Assembly: GCF_030272615.1 (NCBI RefSeq)
Contig: NC_081406.1
Coordinates: 192,519,891 to 192,583,890 of the forward strand
Length of the DNA stretch: 64,000 bases
Direction of reading: 5' to 3'
Source: Cryptomeria japonica
Lineage: Eukaryota > Streptophyta > Pinopsida > Cupressales > Cupressaceae
Positions 12,669 through 24,120 of this stretch are shown in pieces. Below the pieces are notes generated by a model, which did no database searches, was not told the DNA's origin, and worked only from the letters and a program-made list of their open reading frames with translations. The position numbers and the translations under genes are program-made. Position 1 is the first letter of the stretch, and each line of letters opens with the position of its first letter.

Positions 12669-15600
12669 CGATTTTGCACCTGCAGCCACAAATGAAATCC
12701 AATGAGAGGGCAAAAAATATATGATCATTATATTGTATAAAAAACTTGTCAAGTTTGACTCTTTCAACTTAGAAACAGAAACAAGTCTTTGAGAATATTA
12801 AATTTTGATTGGTTATCATAATGTCAATTAATTACTGTTTAAAAGATGCCCCCTTCACTGTAGTTCCAACAAGCAGGGACTAATAATTATTAGTTTTCTT
12901 ATAGGTGTTTCAAATGGCTTACGAATTTGTTTATAATTTTTTATAATATTTTTTATTTAAAAGTAAGAAATAGGATTTCAAGATATGTTTTTTTTTTCTT
13001 TTCTTTTATAAATCTTACTTATAAAAATGTTTAATATGTAATTCGCCAAACCAAAATTATCAGATAAATAGAGTGAGAGTAAAATTTTAGAATAGAATAT
13101 ATAGGTTAAGTAAAAAGGTAAAATGTAGAATTCTATGAAATAAGAATTAGAGGTATCTTTAGTTATAATTTTTAGTTTTAAAGTTTCAATTGTACATATA
13201 TTTTAAATCTCTTTTAAAAACAAACAAACAAAAAATGTCAATACATGTTTTATAATAACTATAAAGTTAAAATTAAACTAATTAATAGATATATTAATTT
13301 TAAATTTATTATAAAAAAGATAACCAAACCAATAAAAAAATATTAAACTGTTTTAATTTACTTTAAAAATGTATTTCTCAATATTACAATCCATTTGTTA
13401 ATTTTTTATAAAAAATTTAAAACATGTTAGCTTAAGTTTAAAATTATTGTAATAAAATAAATTATCATTTAAGACATGCAATTTTCAATTGGACAAACAT
13501 ATTCATTCTTTAAAATAGGGCCTTATAAATAGTGTTTTCAAATAAGTTAAATAGATAAAAAAAAATTACCAGTTTTTTGGGATAGCCATTTGTATATTTC
13601 AAAATGAAAACATGCAATGAGGTTGATCAAACATTCATTTTTTTTTAATTCATTTTCATAAAATGGAGACATTGAATTTTTGTTGAACATATATATTCAT
13701 CTCCACAAATGGAGATACCTAAATTTTTGTTTTTGTATGTGCATCTTGAAAATAGAGATATGTAGTTTTTTGTTGGGCACTTGACATGCATTTCCTGATA
13801 GAGCCTCACAAAAAAAATTAAAAAAACATTTCTATAGCTCATCAACATTTCTAACGCGTTAATACCCTCGAAAGAGCATCGTAGTTTATGAAACTAATAT
13901 ATTTAATTAATATGTTGCACTATCAAATCTCGTTGAGAGTAGTTTTTTTTTCATTCTTGAAACGTGTGTGCCAACTAGGACAACAATAAAAATGTGCACA
14001 ATATGCAACAAGAAGGAATTCAATAATAGTTGGTGTGTCATCAAAACCTAATCCCTGGAAAAATGTCGACGTGAGACACCTGACTTCTAGTGGAAGGTTC
14101 CCACCATATATATAGCCTATCGGCTAACTATCATTTGCTTTAATTTTCAATCATTCTTATACTATCAAATCACTACATATTCATGTACTAATTGCATTTC
14201 TAATAATGATTTCATCCTTTTATCATTAGAATGAAATGCAAGTCAAATATATCGTTGATAATATGGCCAAGATAAAGGTATTACAATAAGATCAATATAA
14301 ACAAATAGTTTGTATTTATAATTTATTTTTATATTTGTTCACTTATATGGTCAAGACTCTTTTATCTTTGTCTTTAATATCAATAGATTAGAAGATTTGA
14401 AAGTACCAATCAAGAAAGAGATCTCAATCCAGTATAAGCATCGACTCCTAAGGAGATTGATTCATTTGAGGAGGTAGGTGGGTTGATCATAGATCTAGAA
14501 GAAAAGGGGTTTAGAATCATAAGCATCAATCAAGTACTAGCTTATAGTAATGAAAAAACTAAATCAAATGTCATAGACAACAAATTGGGCTAACAAAGTG
14601 ATGATCAATTAGCAATTTTAATCAGCATGGATAAGTTGATGCACAAGACTATAAAATGGAAGGGATTGCAACATTCTTGCATCGATAGGGTGAAATTGAA
14701 TGTCTAAAAGGTGCAGATTTAGTAACTACTAAAGTTGGAGAGTAAACTTGCATGATGAATAAATATATGTTAGCTATTTCATACAGCGTTAGCTAGATCT
14801 TTAATAAGATTGAGAACACAAAATTAAGAGTGAAACCTCATTATAGATTAGTCTCGACATGATATGAGTTGTATCTATCAAAAAGATAATAATTTACTTA
14901 CGATAGTTTGTAAATAAAACATTACAAACTCTTGAGTGCCTACTAAAAGATCCATCAAATCTTATATATTCAGCCTAAAGAATCTTGGTTGAGCATTGAA
15001 TCTTACACAACTAAGAGGTGTGGAATTGGCTCCTAATACCTAACTATATGTTGGGAATGGTTTCTTAAGACTCTATATTAAGAGTTGTCTAAGGAATTTG
15101 ACATGACAGAAAAAGGATGGTCGCTTTATTGGAAATGATAACTAGCTATTTATAGACCAAAATAAAGCTAAATTTCTAAACTTTACAAATGCACCGATAG
15201 TGTAATACTTATAAAAAAAAAACTTTTCTCTAATGATAATCGATCTAAAAAGAAAGAAATTCTTTTGACACCATTTTCACTTCAACACATCATATGATCG
15301 AATTCTTCCTTCCTTCAAAGATTTGTCTCTACCCTAGTTCTTCCCTCATATTTTTTTCCTGTTTCCCCATCATTTGTTGTGCATTCCTGATAAATATAAT
15401 TTAAATAGGTTACATGTACCCCAGTTCTTCCCTCATATTTTTTTTCCATGTTTCCTCCCCCCATCATTTGTTGTGCATTCCTGATAAATATAATTTAAAT
15501 AGGTCACATGTAAATGCGTACGATACAAATGTAGTTGCACTGTAGTTTGAACCCATGACCAACCATCACTCTACAAGGAAAAGCGATCGCCATCATAATC

Positions 15601-15879
15601 ATTGCTGAAATACTTGATTGGAAAACCGAAGTAAAAGATAATATAATTCTATCGTTAAGTGCTCTCCACTTTTTAATGGTCTCATTTTAATGATGATAAC
15701 TACATTCTTCAATATTTTGTATTTATTTACTAAATCTATTTGATAGAGTTTGAAAATGAGGGTTTTTTCAATTTTAACTACAAAATTATAAGATATTTTT
15801 ATTTTTTAAATGTTTATGGACTATATAGATGAGAGATTTTATTTATTTTTAATTAAACAATGTGTCATTATATATTATT
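12669..15879. other. AT-rich spacer, no recognisable gene
   Basis: Short degenerate open frames only. A TATATATA string near 14109 follows an ordinary-composition stretch (13980-14100) that could be promoter-like, but I found no coding frame after it. Confidence 0.55.
15331..15511. repeat. Tandem duplication, about 87/94-bp units
   Basis: ACCCTAGTTCTTCCCTCATA at 15331 restarts as ACCCCAGTTCTTCCCTCATA at 15418. Both copies run through ATCATTTGTTGTGCATTCCT to GG(T/C). The second copy is longer because of extra T and C bases. Confidence 0.9.
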
Positions 15880-16163
15880 AAATACAATGAGATTTATGAA
15901 TTATTTAAAACATGATTATGATATTATTGTATTATAATTAATATTTTTATTATAATATATATATAATAATTATATAATATATTTTAGTATTATTATTATA
16001 TCATCTTATATTATTATTAATTTTTTACATTATTGTTATATTATTTTTATTATATTATCTTAGATTATTTTTATCACTATATTATTACAATAAAAATATT
16101 ATATTATTATATTGTAATAATTAATATTACATTATTATTATACTATCTTATATTAGTATTATG
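15880..16163. repeat. ATT/TAT-type simple-sequence tract
   Basis: Near-pure A/T sequence built of imperfect TATTAT and ATTATA units. Similar short tracts border the two LINE-like units at 17880-17962 and about 20023-20060, so it may be the insertion target. Confidence 0.8.
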
Positions 16164-16450
16164 TTTTTTTTTCATCAATAATATTAGATTTTATTAAAGG
16201 AAAAGGAAATTTACAACTTCAAAAAAAGAAACAGTTCTCTGTCATGAAACCACCAACAGTCACCAACCACCCAAACTACCCAACCTAGACAAAACCGCCT
16301 ACCCAAAACAACCGTTCAGACCACCAATCTATAGCAGCGCTTCGCGCAAATACAATAATCGATATTAAACATGAAAACCAAAATTGAAACAGTCTGAGTA
16401 ACAAAGAAATAGGAATAAACTCCTAAACAAAGACCAACAACATAAACAAA

Positions 16451-17233
16451 TCACACACTACCCAAAAGGATTGTCAGGGTTTGTTTCCTACCCGCCAACA
16501 TCGTCTTCATGCGTCTAGACCTCGGCCTTAGCCTTTGGCTCGTCCCTTCCTCGTCCCCTACTTCCACCTGAGCCTGCTGAATTACATCCTCCAGCTTCAT
16601 AATTTGTGCGAACATTTTCAACGCCTCCCATCCTCTCCTCCTCGCCTCTTTATATATAGCCTTCACCGCCTCTCGTTGCCTGAGAAAGGGGATATACTTA
16701 CCTCTCAATTATTGATGGACCTCCAACACCCTTTCAGAGACATCAAACCCTTCGCCTGGAATGACCCACTCCAAAAGCGACTCCATATTTACAAGAAACT
16801 CCTCTGAAATAATTGCCTTCAAAACCTTTCGGACCTGCTCGCGGGAAGAATCCAATTCAAGTCCCCATGCCATATTAAGGGAATATAAATTTGTGCGGGT
16901 CCGATATCGATGACCAACTACACCCAAATCTTCCCCAAGGACCAACTGCACACTCCTAATCAACAACGAGTCCTTCGAACGAAACATGTTCTTCAACCTC
17001 CGCTCCGAGACCGGTCTCTAAAAGGCAATGAGAAGTTTGTATGTCTTCAATGTAAAATTGGCCTCCATTGTGATCAGAAAAACCAGGTTGCCAAACTCAA
17101 AACTATATGATGAAAAGCCTCGCTCGCAGGCCAAAAATATTCTTGAATACACAAGGACCGACACACACTTCCCCACTCTCTCCATAAATGCACTCCCCTC
17201 AGACTCCACCGCCATTGCATAAATTATCGACAT
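16451..17233 (-). pseudogene. ORF-U of unit 1, conserved protein of unknown function
   Basis: One minus-strand frame runs from 17233 to 16451, broken only by TAG at 17018-17020 and TAA at 16709-16711. From Met at 17068 (MEANFTLKTYK) it aligns with the same region of unit 2: IAF, the stop, R.VSERRLKNMF, VQLVLGED, YRT, then S...AW..E and EE...(M/F)ES, with nearly identical spacing. The C-terminal part is helical-looking and charged (REAVKAIYKEARRRG) and ends in a basic patch (QRLRPRSRRMK). I do not recognise the family. Conservation at protein level between two diverged copies says it was once a real coding region. It could be the C-terminal ORF of a LINE or a captured gene. Confidence 0.6.
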
Positions 17234-17384
17234 TAATTGCCAACTTCAAGCAAGCCAGCCTATGCTCTCAAAAGGAGAACTAGGCGTCCACAACACACAC
17301 TTTTCATTAACAAACAAGTACGAAACTGTGCATACCGATTAAGAATGCCATTGGACGATATTGTCATCACCCCCCCACCATTTC

Positions 17385-17877
17385 GTCACACATCTATCCA
17401 ATTCACACGCCACACTGGATAAAGCATCCACCACCATATTCCCTCCCCCCCTAATATAACAAATATGAAAAGTCTTAAAAAACCTTCAATTTTGAGCAAA
17501 TAATTGATATAAATTTATTTAGTCGCCAACTCAGAGATACACCTTTCACAATTGCATCCACGACCACTTGAGAGTCCCCTTCAAGATGCACTCTCAGGAT
17601 ATTCATGTTATTGGCTAACTCCACTGCTAATAAGGCAGCTTGTGCCTCAACCTCATTATTTGTCCCATCATGCAACCTTTGTGCACCTTTGAAAAGGATC
17701 TTCCCCTCATCATCACAAGCAACACACCCAACACCTGAGATGTTCAGGTTACCTCTTGATGCCCCATCAAAGTTGATCTTAATCCATCCCTGCTCCGGCC
17801 TAGACCGCACCTCTTCACCTCTCCTGACCACCTTACCTGGAGGATGAACCTTGGAGAACCCATGAACGGGTCTAGAT
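17385..17877 (-). pseudogene. RNase H domain of LINE-like unit 1
   Basis: The 118-codon frame (17831-17475) reads GWIKINFDGASRGN, NNEVEAQAALLAVELA and HLEGDSQVVVDAIVKG, the RNase H fold of plant LINEs (RVT_3 type) with catalytic Asp, Glu and Asp in place. The frame shifts by one base in a T-run near 17485. The rest (HICYIRGGGNMVVDALS, to about 17385) gives the fourth acidic residue. Such domains degrade the RNA strand of RNA-DNA hybrids. In-frame codons continue upstream to RPVHGFSK, where a stop and A/T simple sequence begin. A host-derived RNase H-like gene is possible but less likely given the A-run and disruption. Confidence 0.8.
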
Positions 17878-17879
17878 TA

Positions 17880-17962
17880 ACATTATATTATTAGTATAAT
17901 ATTATTATAATTATTTTTATTATTCTAATTAATATTATTATTATTTTTTTGATTGATAAACG
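17880..17962. repeat. A/T simple sequence between LINE-like units
   Basis: ATTATATTATTAG-type sequence separates the 5' end of unit 1 from the 3' A-run of unit 2, resembling the tract at 15880-16163. Confidence 0.7.
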
Positions 17963-18349
17963 TGTCTTCTTTTTTTTTGATATTATCAAAGAAGTACAAT
18001 ATCATTAGAAATTCCAAAAATATGCATATGATCCATATACCACTCCCATCTTGCGGAATTCTTACAAAGCATACAAAATGACAATGTCGGCCCCTATTCT
18101 ACAAAACTCTACAATCGTACAAACAAGCTAATCCACACCCCTCCTACTAAAACCATACAATCATAATAAGTGACTACTTCCAACTTGAATACATACACAA
18201 AATTCTATACCAAAAGTTTCATTATAGTAGGTATGGAAAGAGCAAAAACTAATTTACTACCATAATTTTTTGCCTTTATCACCCATTGTATCCTTTTGAC
18301 TAGTCGTAGCCTCTAAATCACCTACTCCATCTCTGTGCTCTCAAGGAAA

Positions 18350-18971
18350 TCCAATCCACAACACCCGACCCAACTTCTTCTTTTTCGACCCCCGCGACCT
18401 ACCTCATTTGCGCTTCAAAGACAAAGTAGTTGATGATGGTGTCGAATGCTTCTCATATGGACCTCATTTTTTTAGTTCCTTCCTAATACTCTATTCTTGC
18501 TTGGCCTTCAAATAATATTTCACACCGTTCATTCCTATTTGAGTTGAAGCTCTATGCACCTCTTTGTTACAATTGGCACTCCATAAGAGGAAAGGTCACA
18601 GAGGGGGAATGAATTCACTCACATTCAACCAAGCTCCACTGAGACAAACAAACCCTTTTTCTTCCCTTTCCATTCCCATAAAAACTCTCAAAATCCCCAC
18701 ACCATTCCTCTCTGATACAATTGCTTATCACCTATTTCATTGTTTCTTTGGCTTTCGATTCAAAACACCATGCTATAAACATGGAGACTATATCAACATT
18801 GGTTTTATATTTGAACTTTGTCTTCAAGTATTCATCTCCAAGGACGATTTTGACATGATTCAAGAAATATCTATCTTCAAACTTGAAAATGTTTGATAGC
18901 CTTTCATTAGAGATATGTCCTCAAAAGGCTACCATGGGCTTTGCCGCCTGTAGTGAAAAAAATTCTTCCAT
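18350..18971 (-). pseudogene. ORF-U of unit 2, decayed
   Basis: From Met at 18971 (MEEFFSLQAAK) the frame reads to VAF, a TGA at 18921-18923, then GHISNERLSNIFKFED, VKIVLGDE, YKTNVDIVSMFIAWCFE, a TAG, and IREEWCGDFESFYG. This matches ORF-U of unit 1 over about 90 residues almost without gaps. Further downstream the frames break, but a basic run (near GRSRGSKKKK, about 18380) sits where unit 1 has its basic tail. The function is unknown. Confidence 0.55.
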
Positions 18972-19554
18972 TATGCTTGTGGTTGAAATATTTCACTATG
19001 AGTAAAAACACTCTTTCTCCATACGAAACAAATCATCTTAGGGCTCTTTTCACAAAAAACAAGCTTTCATCCATAAAGGACAACTCCACCACCCAAGAAC
19101 ATAAAATCAAGCACATTGAATCTAAAAACCAAGATTGTGCCAACTCAACCATGATTGAAATCTCCAATTGATAGAGTTTCCTTAAATGTGCCTAGCTTTT
19201 CAGGGAATGAAAAGAGAGATTGCCTTCAGTTTATTCAGGATCCCTATCGAATCTAGTACGAAGCTTGGGATGGTTGCCACCACCACAACAAACTGTTGCA
19301 CCTTCGTTGTTTGGTCATACAATAGGATCATCTTGCTAGGATCCACATATTTAAAATAATCGATTCACATATTTTCCAACATTAATAACATTTGACATGA
19401 ATTTATGTTCACTCTTTTAGAAAAATCGAATTTGAATCTAGTCCTCACATACTCTGACGTCACTTACCAACACAACCCACAACGTATGGATGTCAACCAA
19501 CCTTCAGAACCGTTCAAAAATTTGACTGTTTGGGTGACTAATGCACAAGTTGAT

Positions 19555-20013
19555 TTTGCCTTAATGAAGATCAAAGGCTTGATTTACACATGCATATGCT
19601 TCTTTGTTGCCATCTTGTATAACATGGGACACCTTAAAGCTTTGGAATGTGGCAAGGATATTTTTAATACATTAAATTTCACGATCAAGCTTCCAATTTT
19701 TCACCTTGCCCTTGAGGATAGCATGGATAATAATCTGGGAATCTCCTTCAAGATGTAATTTTTGCACTCCCAACCTTCTAGCCATTTGAATTGCCAGAAG
19801 GGTTGCCTTGGCTTCAACATTAATATTAGATCCCGCTCCTAGGTGTTGATTGCATTTAGCAATAATATGGCCTTGGTAATCCCTTGCTATATGGCCTACA
19901 CTCGACGAGTCAAGATTGCCTCACGCCACGTCATCATTGATCCATCCTTGCTCCAGTTGCATCCAACTTATTTGGCTAGCACTCTGTTGTGAAGAATTAA
20001 ACCTTTGAAGCCC
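19555..20013 (-). pseudogene. RNase H domain of LINE-like unit 2
   Basis: The minus-strand reading gives EQGWINDDVA, NINVEAKATLLAIQMARRLG, HLEGDSQIIIHAILKG and VIQDGNKEAYACVN, lining up with the unit 1 domain. The first three acidic positions are present; the fourth (Asp of NxxAD) is lost. Stops interrupt it, including one after DVA. Confidence 0.75.
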
Positions 20014-20059
20014 ATTAACGGATAATTAAAATTATATTATTATCAATATAATATAAATA

Positions 20060-21054
20060 TTAAGTTAAAAAATTAGTTTACAAAACTTTTCATAAAAATC
20101 GGGTGGATATCTTTAATAAATAAATAGTGGTTGTTATTGTTTGTTATTTGCTTATAGGTGGAACACTTGCACCTGTTAATAATGCAAGTGCTCATTTTAG
20201 CTTTCACTACTAACTAATGTGCCACCATGAAATTTTTGCATGTCATAATTAAAGAAATGTCTCCCCAATATTTGGTTGTAACTAAAGTCCTTGAAGGAGA
20301 TACCCAAATCAAATTTCAATGCAAAATAATTATAAAATCATAATACAACAATATTGAATATATCTAATATATTCATTTTTCAAATACTGAATATTGCATC
20401 AACAATTATATTTTAAATAAAGATTATAATAGATAATATTGCGACAAGTTTGGATGATACCGTCATTCAATTTTACTCTTAAATCATTAGTAGACACCTA
20501 AATTATACCACCTTCCATTGAAAAATTTGTACATTAGTTTGTCCTATGTTAATTAATCAATTAATAATCTATGTCATCACATTCCATTTGCTAATTAATT
20601 TATTCTTTATTGATTAATTATGAATGAATTATTCTCAAACATTGTCCTCACAACTAATTAATAATTTAGCATTGATCAATCAAATTCAATTATCATCTTC
20701 ATTCTCCTACATTATCTTCTAAATTAATTAATAATTTTATTTTCTAGCCCATGCACGTATAATGAATTAATAATTAAAAAAATTGATTAATTATCCTTTC
20801 AAGAATTTCATAAATAAAATTCCATGCACACATAATTAATTAAATTTGGCAAATAATTGATCATTATCTTCACATGTCATTCTCAAATGCCAACTTCTTC
20901 TATCCATGTAAATTTTTAAAATTTAGTTATTTGTGCATGTACATTCCTAAATGGAAAAAGGTAAATAAATTAAGTAAACCAATGATCGTATAAATTAATC
21001 TCCACAAACCATCTTTTTCAATGAAAGTTTATAAATCTACCTCTTGTATCTTAA
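20060..21054. other. AT-rich spacer with degenerate TTAATTAAT-type repeats
   Basis: No coding pattern. Between 20570 and 20860 phrases like CTAATTAATTTA and ATTAATTAATAATTT recur irregularly every 60-90 bases. Confidence 0.55.
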
Positions 21055-21202
21055 TCCACATAGTCCATATTATTCAGCAAAATATTGCAGGTATCTTGCA
21101 CTAACTATGAGCATCCACATAGTCCATATTATTGAGCAAAATATTGCAAGTATCTTGCACTAACTATGAGCATCCACATAGTCCATATTATTGAGCAAAC
21201 CA
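21055..21202. repeat. Tandem repeat, about 59-63-bp unit, 2.4 copies
   Basis: The phrase CACATAGTCCATATTATT.AG recurs at about 21057, 21116 and 21175. The first two copies continue through CAAAATATTGCA(G/A)GTATC to ACTATGAGC. Confidence 0.9.
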
Positions 21203-21399
21203 ATTTTTATGCTCAAAGAAAGATTTGCTTGGGATATGAATAGCATTTATCTTAGTTTATCTTATTTGTTTTTTAATGATTTCAATTTATTTTATTCGAA
21301 TTATGTTGCTTGTACATTATATTCTTTATAGTTATAAATTTGTGAATTCTATCTGTTGACAATGTGTTTGGTATGAAGTATAGTGATTATATGTGTGGG

Positions 21400-21559
21400 G
21401 GTGTTATGTGTGTGTACACACATATATACATATATGTATCTATATATACATTATATGTGTATACACATGTATATATGTCTACACATGTATATATGTTTTT
21501 AAATATGCATTATATATGTGTATATATGTAGATACATATACATACATTCACACACATAA
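21400..21559. repeat. TATATG/TACACA microsatellite
   Basis: Alternating purine-pyrimidine tract of TATATG, TGTATA and CACATG units ending in CATTCACACACATAA. Such tracts are prone to slippage and non-B structure. The 73-codon Tyr/Cys/Ile frame across it is low-complexity translation, not a gene. Confidence 0.9.
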
Positions 21560-21941
21560 TGTAAGAGTTGATTGTGCACTCCTCACACCCCATGATCACC
21601 TACAAAAAACATAACCTTCCATAAGAGATAAAGGCAAGAATAGATTTCTTGATTATGGATGCAAGATTGAATTGATTGAGTATGAAATGCATGCATGATG
21701 GCTTTCTTATAAAGACAAGGTTAAGATATGGGACTAGACAATATTGTGACATGTGTCTCAATCTTATATTATGAGATAACTAACATGATAAATATTAAAT
21801 GACCCAGGAAACAAGAATTGAATACCAAATGATAATATCTTGTGACAACTAACACCTTTTAGATAGATTACCTAGGACCTAAGTAAAACTAACACGTGAA
21901 TAGGACCTACTAGTGAACTAGTTAGCTTATCCACACCAACA
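21560..21941. mobile_element. LTR-like relic (relative at 44.4 kb)
   Basis: It starts TGTAAGAG and ends CACACCAACA. Its first 190 bases match 44442-44622: ATAACCTTCCA.AAGAGA, GGCAAGAATA and TTATAAAGA.AAGGTT phrases occur in the same order and spacing. The other copy has an initiator-Met primer-site complement on its left. No internal domains remain here. Confidence 0.5.
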
Positions 21942-22061
21942 CTCCACCATAAGTGCAACTTAGGGAGTAGTAGATTATTATGCAAACGATGCAAAAAATA
22001 AATATGTTTATGGGTCTCAACTGTTAGGCCATATGAGGTATCCATTTATAATGCAATCTCG

Positions 22062-22954
22062 TGTTGGGAAAAATGGTGTCTCAACCTTGCATTTACACGA
22101 GGTTACTATTTATAGTAAGTTTTCTTTTGAGAATGAAATGGTGCGAAATTCTCCCCAAAGATTTTGGTTGGCTAGATAAGCATTCTGGTAAAGTTTTGTC
22201 GCAAGATCACAACTAGTTTTGAAGATATGAAAGTTTCTATTTTGGAGGATGCGATGAAAGGTTTAAATTTAATTTTGAGGACTTTCGAGGCTCTGGAATT
22301 CCCTAAAAGTGGGTGTAAATGGTGTAGCAGTTTATGAGGTGATAGAGAACTTCATAAGGTTTTTGACACTTCAAACAGTTCGTCAATAGGACACATGATT
22401 CACAAGTTATGGCCTCCGAAAGTTTGTACTCTTGAAATAGGAAATATAAAATGCATCAGACACATAAATAAGTTCTGAAGGGGAGGGAAATGTGTTGATA
22501 TGTGTTTTGACATGTACCAGGGCATCTAGATAGGAGATAAGGTCAGCTCCACTTTATTGGGTGGTTTTAGTCCATGGTTTTGTAATATTGTTTGACAGTT
22601 TCTTGTATTGTATCTCCTATATATGAGGTGCATGAGATATAAGTTGTGTGTAAGAGTCTTATGGCTATTGAGTTACCTCTGAATCTCTGATTAGTGGTAC
22701 TCCTGTGAAGAGCTTTCTCTGCAAGTATATTGTAATCTGTTGTTGATTTCAAAATAATATATTGGGTGGCTTTTGGAGTGTGGATTTTTTCTCATGAAAG
22801 GTTTTCCCCACGTAAATCACTATGTTATGGTATGCATGCTATTGTGTCTATTTTTGTTGTTTTTGTAACTGTTGTAATGATCTGTAAAAGTTTTTGCATT
22901 ACCCTCCTCTCAAGGTTAGTGTAGGAAGTTGTTCTGCTACATAACTTTCTTACA
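22062..22954 (+). repeat. 5' LTR of Copia B
   Basis: Starts TGTTGGGAAAAATGGTGTC and ends ACTTTCTTACA. It aligns throughout with 27015-27910. It holds GTCTCCTATATATGAGG-type sequence (near 22615), a likely TATA-region. Confidence 0.92.
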
Positions 22955-22956
22955 AG

Positions 22957-22971
22957 TGGTATTAGAGCATG
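22957..22971 (+). other. Primer-binding site of Copia B
   Basis: TGGTATTAGAGCATG starts two bases after the LTR. It matches the 3' end of plant initiator Met-tRNA (canonical TGGTATCAGAGC) with one visible change. Confidence 0.88.
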
Positions 22972-23087
22972 ATCACCATTGGTTTCAATTGTGGGTTTTT
23001 GAGTTTTTTGAACTAAACCAGATTTGATGAGAGCTTGTGCAGAAGACACTTTTTGATCTTGTTGCTGGAATTTTCAGATGTCAAGTT

Positions 23088-24120
23088 CGTTGAGGAGAAT
23101 AGAGGTGGAGAAATTTAATGGAAGTAATTTTTAGATGTGGAAGTTGAAGATGGAAGATCTGTTAATTGATTGAGATATGTGGGATTCTGTTGATGCGAAT
23201 GTCTCAAGACCCTCGGATCCTACTATGTCTTCTCAGTACGATGTTATGGACTGAAAAGCCAAGGGTCTAATCAAATTGTGCTTGGCAGAATTTTTTCTAA
23301 TCAATGTCCATGAAGAGAACACTACAAAGAAGCTATGGATGAAGCTTGGTGAAATGTATCAAGTGAAATCCTTATTGAATCATATTTTCTAGAGGAAGAA
23401 ATTGTATTCCTTCAAGATGGAAGAGGGTGGATGAATTGCATACCACCCGGAAGAATTTAATATGTTGGTGGCTCAATTGGTATATGTTGGTGTTAAGATG
23501 GACGAAGAGGAGAAATGGCAGATCTTGCTTTGTTCTTTACCTGATTCGTGGGATTCTCTTGTTATGGCTATCGATAGTAATTTTGTTGTTTTGAAGTCTA
23601 AAGATGTGGTGGGTGCCTTAATTGGTGAAGAGATGCAGAGGAAGGTATCCATCAGTTTGAAGGAAGTCCTAACTATCTGAGGAAGATCTAAGGAAAAAGG
23701 CAAGAAGAATGAGAAGTGCAATAAGTCCAAATCCAAAGGCAGATCAAAATCTCCAGGAAAGTACAAAGTCATATGTTGGAATTGTGGTAAACCAAGTCAC
23801 ATCCGTAAGGATTGCAATGAAGAAAAGAAGAAGTTCGATTTTGATTGTGAGTCTGAGAAGGAAGATGGTGATGCATTCATTGTAGCTTTGGCTACTCATG
23901 TAGCTAATGATGCATGGTTAATTGACTCAAGTGCATCTTTTCATATGACCTACAATAAAGATTAGTTTTCTAAATATGAAGAATTTAATGGAGGTAAGGT
24001 TTACTTGGGTGATGATTCACATTTAGACATTGTTGGTCAAGGTAAAGTTAGAATTAGGTTTCCTAATGGAAGAATAAAAAGGATTATTAGTGTGTTACAT
24101 ATCCCTAGATTAAAATGAAA
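23088..24120 (+). pseudogene. Copia B gag and protease, broken
   Basis: Gag (UBN2-type) starts near 23078. Recognisable pieces are IEVEKFNGSNF, LCLAEFFLINV, LWMKLGEMYQ and a 72-codon open piece at 23462-23680 (EEKWQILLCSLPDSWDSLV). The zinc knuckle CWNCGKPSHIRKDC (CX2CX4HX4C) lies at 23774-23815, preceded by a Lys/Ser-rich stretch. The protease core reads WLIDSSASFHMT, where DSG/DSA is normal, and LLSVSKQ follows. At least six stops are visible. Confidence 0.85.

Larger units (their letters stand above)
16164..17877 (-). mobile_element. LINE-like unit 1: RNase H plus ORF-U plus A-run
   Basis: On the minus strand the unit starts just upstream of RPVHGFSK codons (17877), has an RNase H domain, then ORF-U, then about 280 bases of 3' sequence ending in a 9-base A-run (plus-strand T-run 16164-16172). 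There is no reverse transcriptase or endonuclease. A/T simple sequence flanks both sides. A 3' A-run and a truncated 5' end are expected of LINE retrotransposition. The neighbouring unit 2 has the same order, strand and homologous left boundary. Confidence 0.7.
17970..20022 (-). mobile_element. LINE-like unit 2: RNase H plus ORF-U plus A-run
   Basis: It has the same architecture as unit 1. On the minus strand it begins near 20013 with a VNGLQRFN reading homologous to VHGFSKVH of unit 1, then a decayed RNase H, then ORF-U, then 3' sequence ending in a 9-base A-run (plus-strand T-run 17970-17978). It is longer than unit 1 (about 2.05 against 1.71 kb) and much more mutated. The two units are not recent duplicates: protein identity looks low while order and boundaries agree. 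Confidence 0.6.

Noticed and set aside
14095-14400. Promoter plus gene suggested by a TATATATA string
   Set aside because: No coding frame, splice pattern or protein motif follows.
21393-21614. 73-codon Cys/Tyr-rich plus-strand frame as a small secreted peptide
   Set aside because: It is translation of a TATATG/TACACA microsatellite.
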